Positions 1 through 6,499 of a DNA stretch of 7,288 nucleotides are shown piece after piece. The stretch's first letter is position 1. Every line of letters begins with the position of its first letter. The stretch is from NCBI GenBank assembly GCA_030622395.1, contig JAUXGF010000135.1, forward strand, positions 1-7,288, read 5' to 3'. The notes beneath the pieces were generated by a model. The model saw only the letters and a program-made list of their open reading frames with translations. It was not told the DNA's origin and searched no databases. The position numbers and the translations under genes were made by a program. This DNA is from Calditrichaceae bacterium (GTDB lineage Bacteria; Calditrichota; Calditrichia; Calditrichales; Calditrichaceae).

Positions 1-1463
1 ACTCCCAGCCGCTAAACAGCATGAATTACCGGTTAACGGGAATGGCGATGATCGAACTGCGTCTTTATGATGAGGCGGCTCAAGTTTACAAAAAGGCAAT
101 ACAAAATATAAAAAATCAGGAAAGTCTGTACCGCGATATTGCCATGTTGTACAAGGCGCGTCTTAATTATGAACAGGCTGTGCAAAATAATTTACTGTAT
201 TACAGTTTTTATAAAAAACAGATTAACTACGTGCGTTCACAGATAATCAGCATGAGCAAAGATGATGAAGCGGTTGAACGGATCATTGCCTCGATGGAAA
301 ATTTTATAAAAAAACATAATACGACGGGCACTGTAATTGAAGAACTGTTAGCGGGGATGTATATCAAAAAGAAAGATTTTGAACATGCTTTTTCTTTATA
401 TAAAAAACTGCATAAAAAAAGTAAAAAACAAAATTATTTGTGGCGCTTTGCCAGAGAGGCGGAAGCGAATAACGCCTTTGATTATTCCATAAAGGCTTAC
501 CAAACAGCATTATCCGTTAAAATATCTGATCAACTTTATGCAAATTTAAAATATAATTTGGCGAGGAGCCATTACTATCTTGGCAGGCAATTGGCGGCAA
601 AGGGGGAAAATGAAAGCGGACAGCGGCAGGTAAATGAAGCCATCCGGCTGTTAGAAGAAGTAATCCAAAAAAACGCGGCAATGCAATTCACCTGGCGCAG
701 TATCGAGCTGCAAGCTGATATTTATCAATCATTTTATAATGATATCGATAAAGCGATTGGACTTTACGAACAGTTAGCGGTGAACAAGGGGATGAAAGAA
801 GCCCTCGACCGGGTAAAAATAAAATTGGGAAACGCCTATTTACTGAAAAACGATTTACAAACCGCCGGCAATTATTATAACAATATTTCTACCAGACATT
901 ATCAAAATCTCGGCGCTTTTAATCTTGCTGAAATAGATTATTTCAAAGGACAATTTGCAAAGGCGAAAGAGCAATATGAAAGGCTGTTGTCAAATGTCTC
1001 ATTAAAAGATTCATTAACTAATAACGCTATGGAACGCATAATTACTATCGAACAATATATTAGCGATTCGACAGCCTTGGCGCAGTTTAGCGCCGCCGGA
1101 CTTTTAGAACGCCGGCAAAAACAATCGGAAGCCGCAAAAATATTTGCCGGATTATTTGAAGATCAGAAGGAAATCGGCCCTTTAGCCGGAATTGAAGCGG
1201 CTTTAATTTATATAAAATTAGATAAGTTGGAAGACGGACAAAATATTTTGAATAAATTTACGACAAGCTATAAAGATGACCGCAACATAGACAAAGCCTA
1301 TTTTTTATTAGCGGATATATATAATAAAAAGCAGGATTATAAACAAGCCTTAGATAATTACCGGATAATATTAGTCGACTATCCGGCCAGTTTTTACCTG
1401 GAACAAGCCAGGGAGAAGGCGCGGGCATTAACTGCGAAATTAAAGGAAACAAAACTGCCATGA
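1..1463 (+). CDS. TPR-repeat protein, 5' end outside the window (partial)
   Basis: The reading frame is open from base 3 to the TGA at 1461-1463. The first ATG is at 21, but the codons before it have no stop and no clear ribosome binding site, and the protein begins in the middle of a TPR-like helix (NYRLTGMAMIELRLYDEAAQ). The true start is therefore probably upstream. The visible 480 residues are almost all helical, with tetratricopeptide-like units around residues 4-30, 107-133, 149-165, 226-254, 264-290, 297-325 and, most clearly, 424-455 (AYFLLADIYNKKQDYKQALD, then a Tyr-Pro after the second helix). TPR arrays are protein-binding scaffolds; in this kind of genome such proteins are often envelope-associated. 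The stop overlaps the next start as ATGA, which implies translational coupling with the exported GATase-like protein. The partner and the export signal, if any, cannot be seen. The family assignment is good; the function is unknown. Confidence 0.85.
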   Translation, partial: SQPLNSMNYRLTGMAMIELRLYDEAAQVYKKAIQNIKNQESLYRDIAMLYKARLNYEQAVQNNLLYYSFYKKQINYVRSQIISMSKDDEAVERIIASMENFIKKHNTTGTVIEELLAGMYIKKKDFEHAFSLYKKLHKKSKKQNYLWRFAREAEANNAFDYSIKAYQTALSVKISDQLYANLKYNLARSHYYLGRQLAAKGENESGQRQVNEAIRLLEEVIQKNAAMQFTWRSIELQADIYQSFYNDIDKAIGLYEQLAVNKGMKEALDRVKIKLGNAYLLKNDLQTAGNYYNNISTRHYQNLGAFNLAEIDYFKGQFAKAKEQYERLLSNVSLKDSLTNNAMERIITIEQYISDSTALAQFSAAGLLERRQKQSEAAKIFAGLFEDQKEIGPLAGIEAALIYIKLDKLEDGQNILNKFTTSYKDDRNIDKAYFLLADIYNKKQDYKQALDNYRIILVDYPASFYLEQAREKARALTAKLKETKLP

Positions 1464-2719
1464 AAGGAAAGTTAATTGTATTATTGACCACGGTTTTGTT
1501 AAACACGGCGGCAGCCCAGTATCTGCTGATCCCAATGGATCTGGCGCAAACGGATCATTTAAAAGCTTACGGCGCAGCTTATTTTGTTTTAAAAAATGAA
1601 GTTAATGTAGAATGGCTGTTGAACTATCGGGGCGGTTCATTCCTTTTTACAGACAGTGAGTTGTATCGTAATGAATGCCGGCTGCGCGGTGTAAAATATG
1701 AAACAATCGACGCTGTAAAAGTAAATCAAATTTATGCCGAGATAGAAAATAACAACATGGAGCGGGTATTACTGGAAAAGGCTCCGACTATAGCGGTTTA
1801 CTCGCCGCCCGGCTTCCGGCCATGGGATGACGCCGTAACCTTAGCTTTAACTTATTCGGAGATTGAGTATGACGTCATTTATGATCGTAAGGTACTAAGC
1901 GGCATCTTGGATAAATATGATTGGCTGCATTTGCATCATGAAGATTTTACGGGTCAGTACGGAAAATTTTGGGGCGCATTCCGGAATGAGACCTGGTATA
2001 TAAAACGGCAGTTAGAATCGGAAAAATTAGCGGCGGAGTTAGGCTTTAAAAAAGTGAGCAAAGAAAAAGGGGCTGTGGCAAGGGAAATAAAACGATACGT
2101 GGAAAGCGGAGGTTTCCTCTTTGCCATGTGCTCGGCAACCGACGCTTTGGATATAGCCCTGTCAGCCGAAAAAACGGATATTTGCGACGTTGTTTTCGAC
2201 GGCGATCCAATCGATCCTGATTATGAATCTAAGCTTGATTTTAGTAAAACGTTAGCTTTTCAGAATTTCAATCTTATTAGTAATCCCGGTGTTTATGAAT
2301 TTTCGGATATTGATGTTCCACCGAGTAATATGCCGCGCCTGCGCGACCCGGAAACGGATTATTTTACATTATTTGAATTTTCCGCTAAATACGATCCTGT
2401 GCCTGCTATGTTAACTCAAAATCATGTAAGCGTTGTTAAGGGATTTATGGGACAGACAACAATGTTCCGCGAAGAGAAAATTAAATCTTCACTGATTATT
2501 ATGGGAAAAATAGAAGGGACTAATGAAGTCAAATATATTCATGGGAACTGCGGCAAGGGCACATTTACTTTTTACGGCGGTCATGACCCGGAAGACTATA
2601 CGCACAGGGTCGGAGATCCGCCGACGGAATTGAATCTGCATAAGAATTCTCCCGGTTATCGTTTGATTTTAAATAATATACTTTTTCCGGCGGCAAAGAA
2701 GAAGAAATTAAAAACATAG
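1460..2719 (+). CDS. Exported GATase1-like protein of the family often labelled 'asparagine synthetase B'
   Basis: The 419-residue protein starts at the ATG in the ATGA overlap with the TPR gene; an AAAGGA at 1442-1447 lies about 12 bases upstream. Residues 1-19 form a typical signal peptide (Lys-rich start, hydrophobic core, AAA before Gln20), so the protein should be exported to the periplasm or surface. Visible landmarks are IAVYSPPGFRPWDD (111-124), the striking WLHLHHEDFTGQYGKFW (155-171), a strand-turn FLFAMCSATDALDIAL (219-234) resembling a glutamine-amidotransferase-fold nucleophile elbow around Cys224, and GKGTFTFYGGHDPEDY (365-380), followed by a Lys-rich tail. From memory, close relatives are commonly annotated 'asparagine synthetase B'. 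I see neither an N-terminal Cys2 nucleophile nor the PP-loop SGGxDS motif of true AsnB, so that label is probably wrong. The fold (GATase1/ThuA-like) is an inference; the substrate is unknown. Confidence 0.8.
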   Translation: MKGKLIVLLTTVLLNTAAAQYLLIPMDLAQTDHLKAYGAAYFVLKNEVNVEWLLNYRGGSFLFTDSELYRNECRLRGVKYETIDAVKVNQIYAEIENNNMERVLLEKAPTIAVYSPPGFRPWDDAVTLALTYSEIEYDVIYDRKVLSGILDKYDWLHLHHEDFTGQYGKFWGAFRNETWYIKRQLESEKLAAELGFKKVSKEKGAVAREIKRYVESGGFLFAMCSATDALDIALSAEKTDICDVVFDGDPIDPDYESKLDFSKTLAFQNFNLISNPGVYEFSDIDVPPSNMPRLRDPETDYFTLFEFSAKYDPVPAMLTQNHVSVVKGFMGQTTMFREEKIKSSLIIMGKIEGTNEVKYIHGNCGKGTFTFYGGHDPEDYTHRVGDPPTELNLHKNSPGYRLILNNILFPAAKKKKLKT

Positions 2720-2732
2720 TAAAGCGGGAAGA

Positions 2733-2753
2733 GAATTACGAATTACGAATTAG
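2733..2753. repeat. Three tandem heptamers GAATTAC/GAATTAG
   Basis: Three perfectly in-register 7-base units follow the stop of the GATase-like gene by 13 bases: GAATTAC at 2733-2739 and 2740-2746, and GAATTAG at 2747-2753. A purine-rich GGGAAGA precedes them. Short tandem heptamers of this kind are known as dispersed non-coding repeats in many bacterial genomes. A second array of the same style lies after yjbQ and also contains a GAATTAG unit. No function can be assigned. Confidence 0.7.
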
Positions 2754-2807
2754 ATACCATGTAGTTTAAACTCAGACCCTGATTTTTGGATGAATTAATT
2801 TTTGCCG

Positions 2808-2908
2808 CCAAGGCACTAAGACTCAAAGTTTTATTAATTAGCGCCTGAACGAAAAAGCGTTCTTTCTTTCAGACACTAATTATCCTTTTTTGTGCCTTAG
2901 TGTCTTAG
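2808..2908. repeat. Nested imperfect palindrome with octamer-built arms
   Basis: The outer arms, 2808-2828 and 2888-2908, are inverted repeats matching at 16 of 21 positions. Each arm is built from octamers close to CTAAGRCA (left CCAAGGCA, CTAAGACT; right, read on the opposite strand, CTAAGACA, CTAAGGCA). Inside lies a second inverted repeat, 2835-2849 with 2868-2882 (13 of 15 positions), and inside that a small perfect hairpin GAACG-AAAAAG-CGTTC at 2847-2862. Three nested symmetries in 101 bases make this a dispersed palindromic repeat or a small non-autonomous mobile unit rather than chance. It resembles, from memory, the AAGGCAC/AAGACAC-type intergenic repeats common in environmental bacteria. 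It lacks a T-run directly after a strong GC stem, so it is not a standard terminator. Its right arm ends about 50 bases before the yjbQ start. Confidence 0.7.
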
Positions 2909-2946
2909 AGGCTATCCTAATGTATTGGAAAAAATTAATACTATAT

Positions 2947-2952
2947 AAAGGA
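2947..2952 (+). promoter_or_regulatory. Ribosome binding site that supports the TTG start of yjbQ
   Basis: AAAGGA at 2947-2952 sits 8 bases before the TTG at 2961, the normal Shine-Dalgarno distance. No ATG lies close by in frame that would give a sensible YjbQ N-terminus, so this site decides the start. Confidence 0.65.
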
Positions 2953-2960
2953 ACTAACAA

Positions 2961-3362
2961 TTGGAAACTATTTCTGTTAAAACAGGCAGCCGTACTCAGT
3001 TAATTAATATTACCGGTAAAGTAAATGAGCTATTAAGCCGAAAGAATATTCAAAGCGGCATAGCTGTTGTTTTTGTTCCTCATACAACTGCGGCGGTTAC
3101 TATAAATGAAAACGCCGATCCGGATGTACAACGGGATATGCTTTTTGAAATTAATAAAGTTATCCCTTTTGACGACGGTTACCATCATTTTGAAGGCAAT
3201 TCTGCGGCGCATATAAAGACTTCTCTTTTTGGCGCATCGGAAATGATTATCATCGAAAACGGGCAGTTGCAGCTCGGCACATGGCAGGGGATTTATTTTT
3301 GCGAGTTCGACGGACCGCGCAGCAGGAAGGTTTGGGTCAAGTTTATCAGCGGTGGGGAGTGA
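2961..3362 (+). CDS. yjbQ: YjbQ/UPF0047 family protein (secondary thiamine-phosphate synthase type)
   Basis: A complete 133-residue member of the YjbQ (UPF0047) family, about the usual length of 130-140. It starts at TTG, supported by the ribosome binding site 8 bases upstream and by the N-terminal strand (ETISVKT) that YjbQ proteins normally begin with. Family hallmarks are all present: HTTAAVTINENAD (41-53), HH at 75-76, GNSAAHIKTSLFG (79-91, with His84) and the C-terminal GTWQGIYFCEFDGPR (106-120). The conserved His residues and the acidic residue in NENAD cluster in a metal/anion-binding site in solved family structures. E. coli YjbQ has been reported to have weak thiamine-phosphate synthase activity; the physiological role is unsettled, so the name is a family label. 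It is a cytosolic protein with no signal peptide. Repeat-bearing non-coding gaps lie on both sides, so it is probably its own transcription unit. I see no thiamine genes or THI box nearby. Confidence 0.93.
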   Translation: METISVKTGSRTQLINITGKVNELLSRKNIQSGIAVVFVPHTTAAVTINENADPDVQRDMLFEINKVIPFDDGYHHFEGNSAAHIKTSLFGASEMIIIENGQLQLGTWQGIYFCEFDGPRSRKVWVKFISGGE

Positions 3363-3364
3363 AA

Positions 3365-3406
3365 GAAGTGGGAAGTAAGAAGTAGGAAGTAGGAATTAGG
3401 AAGAAG
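3365..3406. repeat. Six tandem degenerate heptamers of GAAGTAG type
   Basis: Directly after the yjbQ stop, six units keep an exact 7-base register: GAAGTGG, GAAGTAA, GAAGTAG, GAAGTAG, GAATTAG and GAAGAAG. The whole tract is purine-rich on the plus strand. The fifth unit equals the last unit of the array at 2733-2753, which suggests one repeat class with two local variants. Confidence 0.7.
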
Positions 3407-3412
3407 ATTAAA

Positions 3413-3564
3413 GAATCCCCGTAGGGGTCACTGCGTGAAAAGATTAGCAAAGCGTCACTACATATCAGAGACCGTGCCATAGGCAGGCAGGCCGCTGCGC
3501 TTAACTCTGATACAAGAGTGGGGTGATTATTTCGATAATCTCTGTAACGAGTTCTCCCCCACCC
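3413..3564. other. Structured GC-rich intergenic block: candidate ncRNA or palindromic mobile repeat
   Basis: This block is GC-richer than its surroundings, contains no convincing reading frame, and holds many inverted repeats. They are CCCC-GTA-GGGG (3417-3427); CAC-TGC-GTG (3429-3437); a perfect 8-base stem TATCAGAG/CTCTGATA (3463-3470 with 3505-3512) enclosing two 4-base hairpins, TGCC-ATA-GGCA (3475-3485) and GCAG-GCCG-CTGC (3487-3498); GATTAT-TTCG-ATAATC (3525-3540), a 6-base stem with a UUCG-type loop; and GTGGGG/CCCCAC (3518-3523 with 3557-3562) around the latter. Together these could fold into a three-way junction followed by a long capped stem. I do not recognise a known RNA family: no SRP core, no tRNA T-loop, no riboswitch core that I know. 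The strand is undecided because the symmetry reads both ways. It could equally be a palindromic repeat copied around the genome. Confidence 0.45.
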
Positions 3565-3585
3565 GTGAGGCTTTACAATATTTGA

Positions 3586-3624
3586 TAAATAATTCTTGAT
3601 AGATTATTTAATAGCCTTTATATT
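3586..3624 (+). promoter_or_regulatory. Sigma70-like promoter with overlapping inverted repeat, upstream of the acidic protein gene
   Basis: TTGATA (3596-3601) and TATATT (3619-3624) each match the sigma70 -35 and -10 consensus at five of six positions, with an ideal 17-base spacer. This would give a leader of about 35 bases before the ATG at 3666. A perfect 8-base inverted repeat, TAAATAAT (3586-3593) and ATTATTTA (3603-3610), straddles the -35 box and could be an operator, although it is pure A/T and could be chance. If the host uses a Bacteroidetes-type promoter (TAnnTTTG) this call weakens; I found no such -7 element in this gap. Confidence 0.45.
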
Positions 3625-3665
3625 TACAAGTCATTAACAGTTAAATAAAAAAGAAGGCGGATAGT

Positions 3666-5003
3666 ATGATAGATGAAATTATAGATGTGTTTATTAGTCG
3701 GATAAAAAGAGATGTTATTACTGATGATAAGATGACGGTAATCCCCATAGCTTATCTTATAACGCGGGACATCCCGGATTCTATTAAACATTTTTTTAAC
3801 CAGGAAGTGGAATTATGGATTCGCGAAGAAGAAGAAAAATTTACTTCTAATGAGCGTTTTGATTATGACATGCCCGAAGTTAGAATGTTGATTGATCAAA
3901 TTTTTGATCATTTAAAACAGAATGCCACCTTTCATGTAAATAAATTTAATCAGCTTTTAGAGCGCGCCGTTAAATTGGAAATGAATTATCTGATTGAACC
4001 ACACCGCACGTTAAGCCAGTTTCTTTTTAGAGACAGCAAAATAGTTTCAACAATGGAAATATACGATACATTAAAGTATTTTTTCAAATATGAGTATTAT
4101 AAAAACGCCATTTCTGATTATTTCAATCTTAAATATTTAAGAGAAATCTCTCAGGATCAATTTATTGATTTGATTAATCAGATTGATGAAAAGGCGTTTG
4201 CTGAAAACAGGTTAGATACTACTCTTAAAATAATCAAAACGGCTATTTCATCTTTTGAAGAAGCCCAGGGGGAAAAAATAAATAATCTGTCTGTTGATGT
4301 GCTGCATACTACCTTACACGACCGTAATCTTGATGATTATGCTGAATTGGTTGACCGTTTACGTAAGGAAACCGAACTGAGCGAGTTGACTTTTGAAGAA
4401 ATTGAAACTATGCTGCGCGAGGGCAAAATTCCCGGTATTGAGGAAGAGGAAGTTGAAGAAGCTGAGGAAAAGGCAGAGATTAAAACTTATGACGAATTAG
4501 AGGATATTGAAACCAGTAAGCCTGAAGTAGCTGTGGATGAAATTGAAGTACAGGAAATGAAGCCTGATACTGCACAAATAGAAGAAGAGGTAGAGGAGGA
4601 GGAAGAAGAAGAAGAGGAAGTGGAAGAAGAAGTCGCAGTTGAAGAGCCGTCTGTTGAAAAGAAAGGGGATGTGGCGCAGGATCTGGCGGATTATGTCGCT
4701 AAACAGATTTCATCGGATATACCGTTAGAAAGTCTTGATAATATGATTAAGGGCAGGACACGAAAAAAGATCATTAAAAAGTTGTTTAAGAAAAAAGAGA
4801 AAGAATTTATTGATTTTATAAGTTCGATTAATCAATTAAGCACCTGGAAAGAAGCTTCCAGTCTGATAGATGAAGAATTTTACAACCGCGAAATAAACCC
4901 TTATTCTAATGAAGCAATAAATTTAAGCGATATTATTTACCAGCGCCTTTTTCCCAAAGATAAATATGTCGGCGAAAATCATGGCGATCATTGGCAGGCA
5001 TAA
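3666..5003 (+). CDS. Unrecognised protein with helical N-domain, very acidic linker and basic C-terminal domain
   Basis: A complete 445-residue protein; AGAAGG at 3652-3657 lies 8 bases before the ATG, supporting the start. I do not recognise the family. Residues 1-257 look like a mostly helical folded domain rich in Phe, Tyr and Leu (for example ILKYFFKYEYY-like aromatics at 136-146 and FNLKYLREISQDQF at 153-166). Residues 258-332 are an acidic, low-complexity linker dominated by Glu, with an almost pure Glu/Val run at 306-323 coded by GAA/GAG microsatellite-like DNA (about 4581-4640). Residues 335-445 form a second domain containing a strongly basic patch (GRTRKKIIKKLFKKKEKEF, 363-381) and a C-terminal NPYSNEAINLSDIIYQRLFP stretch. 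There is no signal peptide or membrane segment, so it is probably cytosolic. The charge pattern could allow the linker to fold back on the basic patch or to mimic nucleic acid; that is speculation. It seems monocistronic, facing recQ tail-to-tail across 65 bases. Confidence 0.8.
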   Translation: MIDEIIDVFISRIKRDVITDDKMTVIPIAYLITRDIPDSIKHFFNQEVELWIREEEEKFTSNERFDYDMPEVRMLIDQIFDHLKQNATFHVNKFNQLLERAVKLEMNYLIEPHRTLSQFLFRDSKIVSTMEIYDTLKYFFKYEYYKNAISDYFNLKYLREISQDQFIDLINQIDEKAFAENRLDTTLKIIKTAISSFEEAQGEKINNLSVDVLHTTLHDRNLDDYAELVDRLRKETELSELTFEEIETMLREGKIPGIEEEEVEEAEEKAEIKTYDELEDIETSKPEVAVDEIEVQEMKPDTAQIEEEVEEEEEEEEEVEEEVAVEEPSVEKKGDVAQDLADYVAKQISSDIPLESLDNMIKGRTRKKIIKKLFKKKEKEFIDFISSINQLSTWKEASSLIDEEFYNREINPYSNEAINLSDIIYQRLFPKDKYVGENHGDHWQA

Positions 5004-5068
5004 TTTATTTCTTAGACTAAAGAGAACAACAAAAAAGAGAGCTCTAAAAAAGCGGTCTTAAGCACCTA

Positions 5069-6499
5069 TCAATCATTATCGCAAGTCATGCATTTGCTCT
5101 GATGCTCCAATCCGAAATATTGATGGATATACGCTTTTCGGCATGTCTCTAATTTTGCATAAAGCATCATTTTATACAGCTTTTCCCGTTCATTTTTAAG
5201 CTTGCTTTCTAAAAAATCCTGGCTGGCTAACTGATCCGGCAAACCGGAAATTAAAACAAGGTTTTTCTGCTCGATGGATCCGTCTGTTACAGCCCAGCGC
5301 TCAAAAAGAGACAATACCGTTTCAGCGCGGTAATCATGCCGGTTTTTATAAGTGAGCTGCTCTTTGAAGTAATCCAACCCTTCCCCGTTAATCCGTTCAA
5401 TATCCGATAAAAGCAGCCGGTAAGCCCGGTAATAAAATTCGGCTTCCGGATTATTCCATTTTATAAACTCCATTTGGATGTTCAAATCCTGTTCATCATA
5501 TAAAAGCGTACAGGTTGATTCCTTCTCATCCCTGCCGGCGCGTCCTATTTCTTGATAGTATGATTCTATAGATCCCGGTATTTGGGCGTGAATAACAAAC
5601 CGTATGTCTTCTTTGTCAATTCCCATACCAAAGGCATTAGTAGCCAAAACCAGTTGATTTTTCCCTTGCATAAACTTGTTTTGAACATGCTTGCGTTCCG
5701 GTGTATCAAGATCGCCATGATATTTTAAGTGTTTAATTTTCCGGCGGCGCAGCAGTTCGCTCATATCCTTTAAATCTTTAATTAATGAAAAATATATAAT
5801 GCCGCTGCCGGGGCGCTCTTTTATTATTTTGCAGATAGCGGCTAATTTTTCATCTTCGCCCCACAGAGGCTGAACTTCCAACCATAAATTAGGACGGTCG
5901 ATCCCTTCATGAAAAAGCGATACTTGCTCCTCTGTTAGCCCCAATTCCTTTATAATATCTTTTTGGACTTCCGGCGTGGCTGTGGAAGTTAAAGCAATTG
6001 TCGTTGGATTGCCCATTATCCGGCGGAACTCTTTGAGACGCGTGTAATCGGGTCTGAAATCATGTCCCCATTGACTGATGCAGTGCGCTTCATCTACCGC
6101 TAATAAGCTGATTTTACGCTTGTGTATAATTTCTACAAATTCACTTTTACGAAAGCGCTCCGGCGTTACGTACAATATTTTATATTCCCCATGGGCAAGG
6201 TTTTCATATCGCTTTTCACGTTCCTTTTTACCTAAGGAAGAATTTATAAAAGCTGCGTCTATAGCGCGTTTCGTCAAACCGTCGACCTGATCTTTCATCA
6301 GCGCAATGAGCGGTGAAATAACGATAGTTAATTCCGGTGAAAGTAAAGCCGGTAATTGGTAAAGAATAGATTTGCCCGAGCCGGTAGGCATAATTGCCAT
6401 AGCATGTTTTTCCTTAAGCAGGCATTCTATTACCGCCTTTTGTTTTCCGCGGAAAGTTTTAAAGCCGAAATATTTGTTTAATTGTTTTTCTAACTGCAT
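5069..6499 (-). CDS. recQ: Short RecQ-family ATP-dependent DNA helicase
   Basis: A 476-residue 3'-5' superfamily 2 DNA helicase, used in recombination and stalled-fork repair. The motifs are complete: motif 0 FGFKTFRGKQ (11-20), Walker A MPTGSGKS (37-44), Ia ISPLIALMKDQV (61-72), DEAH box with the RecQ aromatic loop AVDEAHCISQWGHDFRPDY (134-152), motif III TSTATP (171-176), LVLATNAFGMGIDK (283-296) and motif VI YQEIGRAGRDE (315-325). It stops just after the zinc-binding region, so it lacks the winged-helix RQC and HRDC domains of E. coli RecQ (609 residues) and resembles the short RecS-like type. Oddly, the zinc cluster reads Cys453, Cys470, Cys473 and then Asp476, the last residue, where CxxCDxC normally supplies a fourth Cys. 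Its ATG lies inside the end of the AMMECR1 gene (10-base overlap), so the two are likely cotranscribed and translationally coupled. No obvious terminator was seen in the 65-base convergent gap. Confidence 0.95.
   Translation of the reverse strand: MQLEKQLNKYFGFKTFRGKQKAVIECLLKEKHAMAIMPTGSGKSILYQLPALLSPELTIVISPLIALMKDQVDGLTKRAIDAAFINSSLGKKEREKRYENLAHGEYKILYVTPERFRKSEFVEIIHKRKISLLAVDEAHCISQWGHDFRPDYTRLKEFRRIMGNPTTIALTSTATPEVQKDIIKELGLTEEQVSLFHEGIDRPNLWLEVQPLWGEDEKLAAICKIIKERPGSGIIYFSLIKDLKDMSELLRRRKIKHLKYHGDLDTPERKHVQNKFMQGKNQLVLATNAFGMGIDKEDIRFVIHAQIPGSIESYYQEIGRAGRDEKESTCTLLYDEQDLNIQMEFIKWNNPEAEFYYRAYRLLLSDIERINGEGLDYFKEQLTYKNRHDYRAETVLSLFERWAVTDGSIEQKNLVLISGLPDQLASQDFLESKLKNEREKLYKMMLYAKLETCRKAYIHQYFGLEHQSKCMTCDND

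Noticed and set aside
1258..1506. An 82-codon minus-strand open frame across the end of the TPR gene
   Set aside because: It lies antisense over the TPR gene's clear C-terminal repeat and the next gene's signal peptide; it has no recognisable domain and no ribosome binding site support.
2925..2947. Promoter TTGGAA / TATATA ahead of yjbQ
   Set aside because: The two boxes are only about 11 bases apart and the -10 would run into the ribosome binding site.
3417..3427. Intrinsic terminator for yjbQ at CCCC-GTA-GGGG
   Set aside because: The stem is only four base pairs and is followed by TCACTGCG, not a T-run.
3518..3562. SRP (4.5S) RNA, suggested by the GTGGGG and CCCCCACCC ends
   Set aside because: The conserved SRP core (the GGAA tetraloop and asymmetric loop helix) is absent and the central hairpin is A/T-rich.
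5004..5068. Possible bidirectional terminator between the acidic protein gene and recQ
   Set aside because: I found only the small palindrome AGAGCTCT (5038-5045) beside A-runs and a long-range imperfect CTTAGAC/GTCTTAAG pairing; neither makes a stable GC stem with a T-tract.
6078..6290. A 70-codon plus-strand open frame inside recQ
   Set aside because: It is antisense to the conserved helicase core, between the region before motif Ia and the DEAH box; the peptide has no recognisable features.
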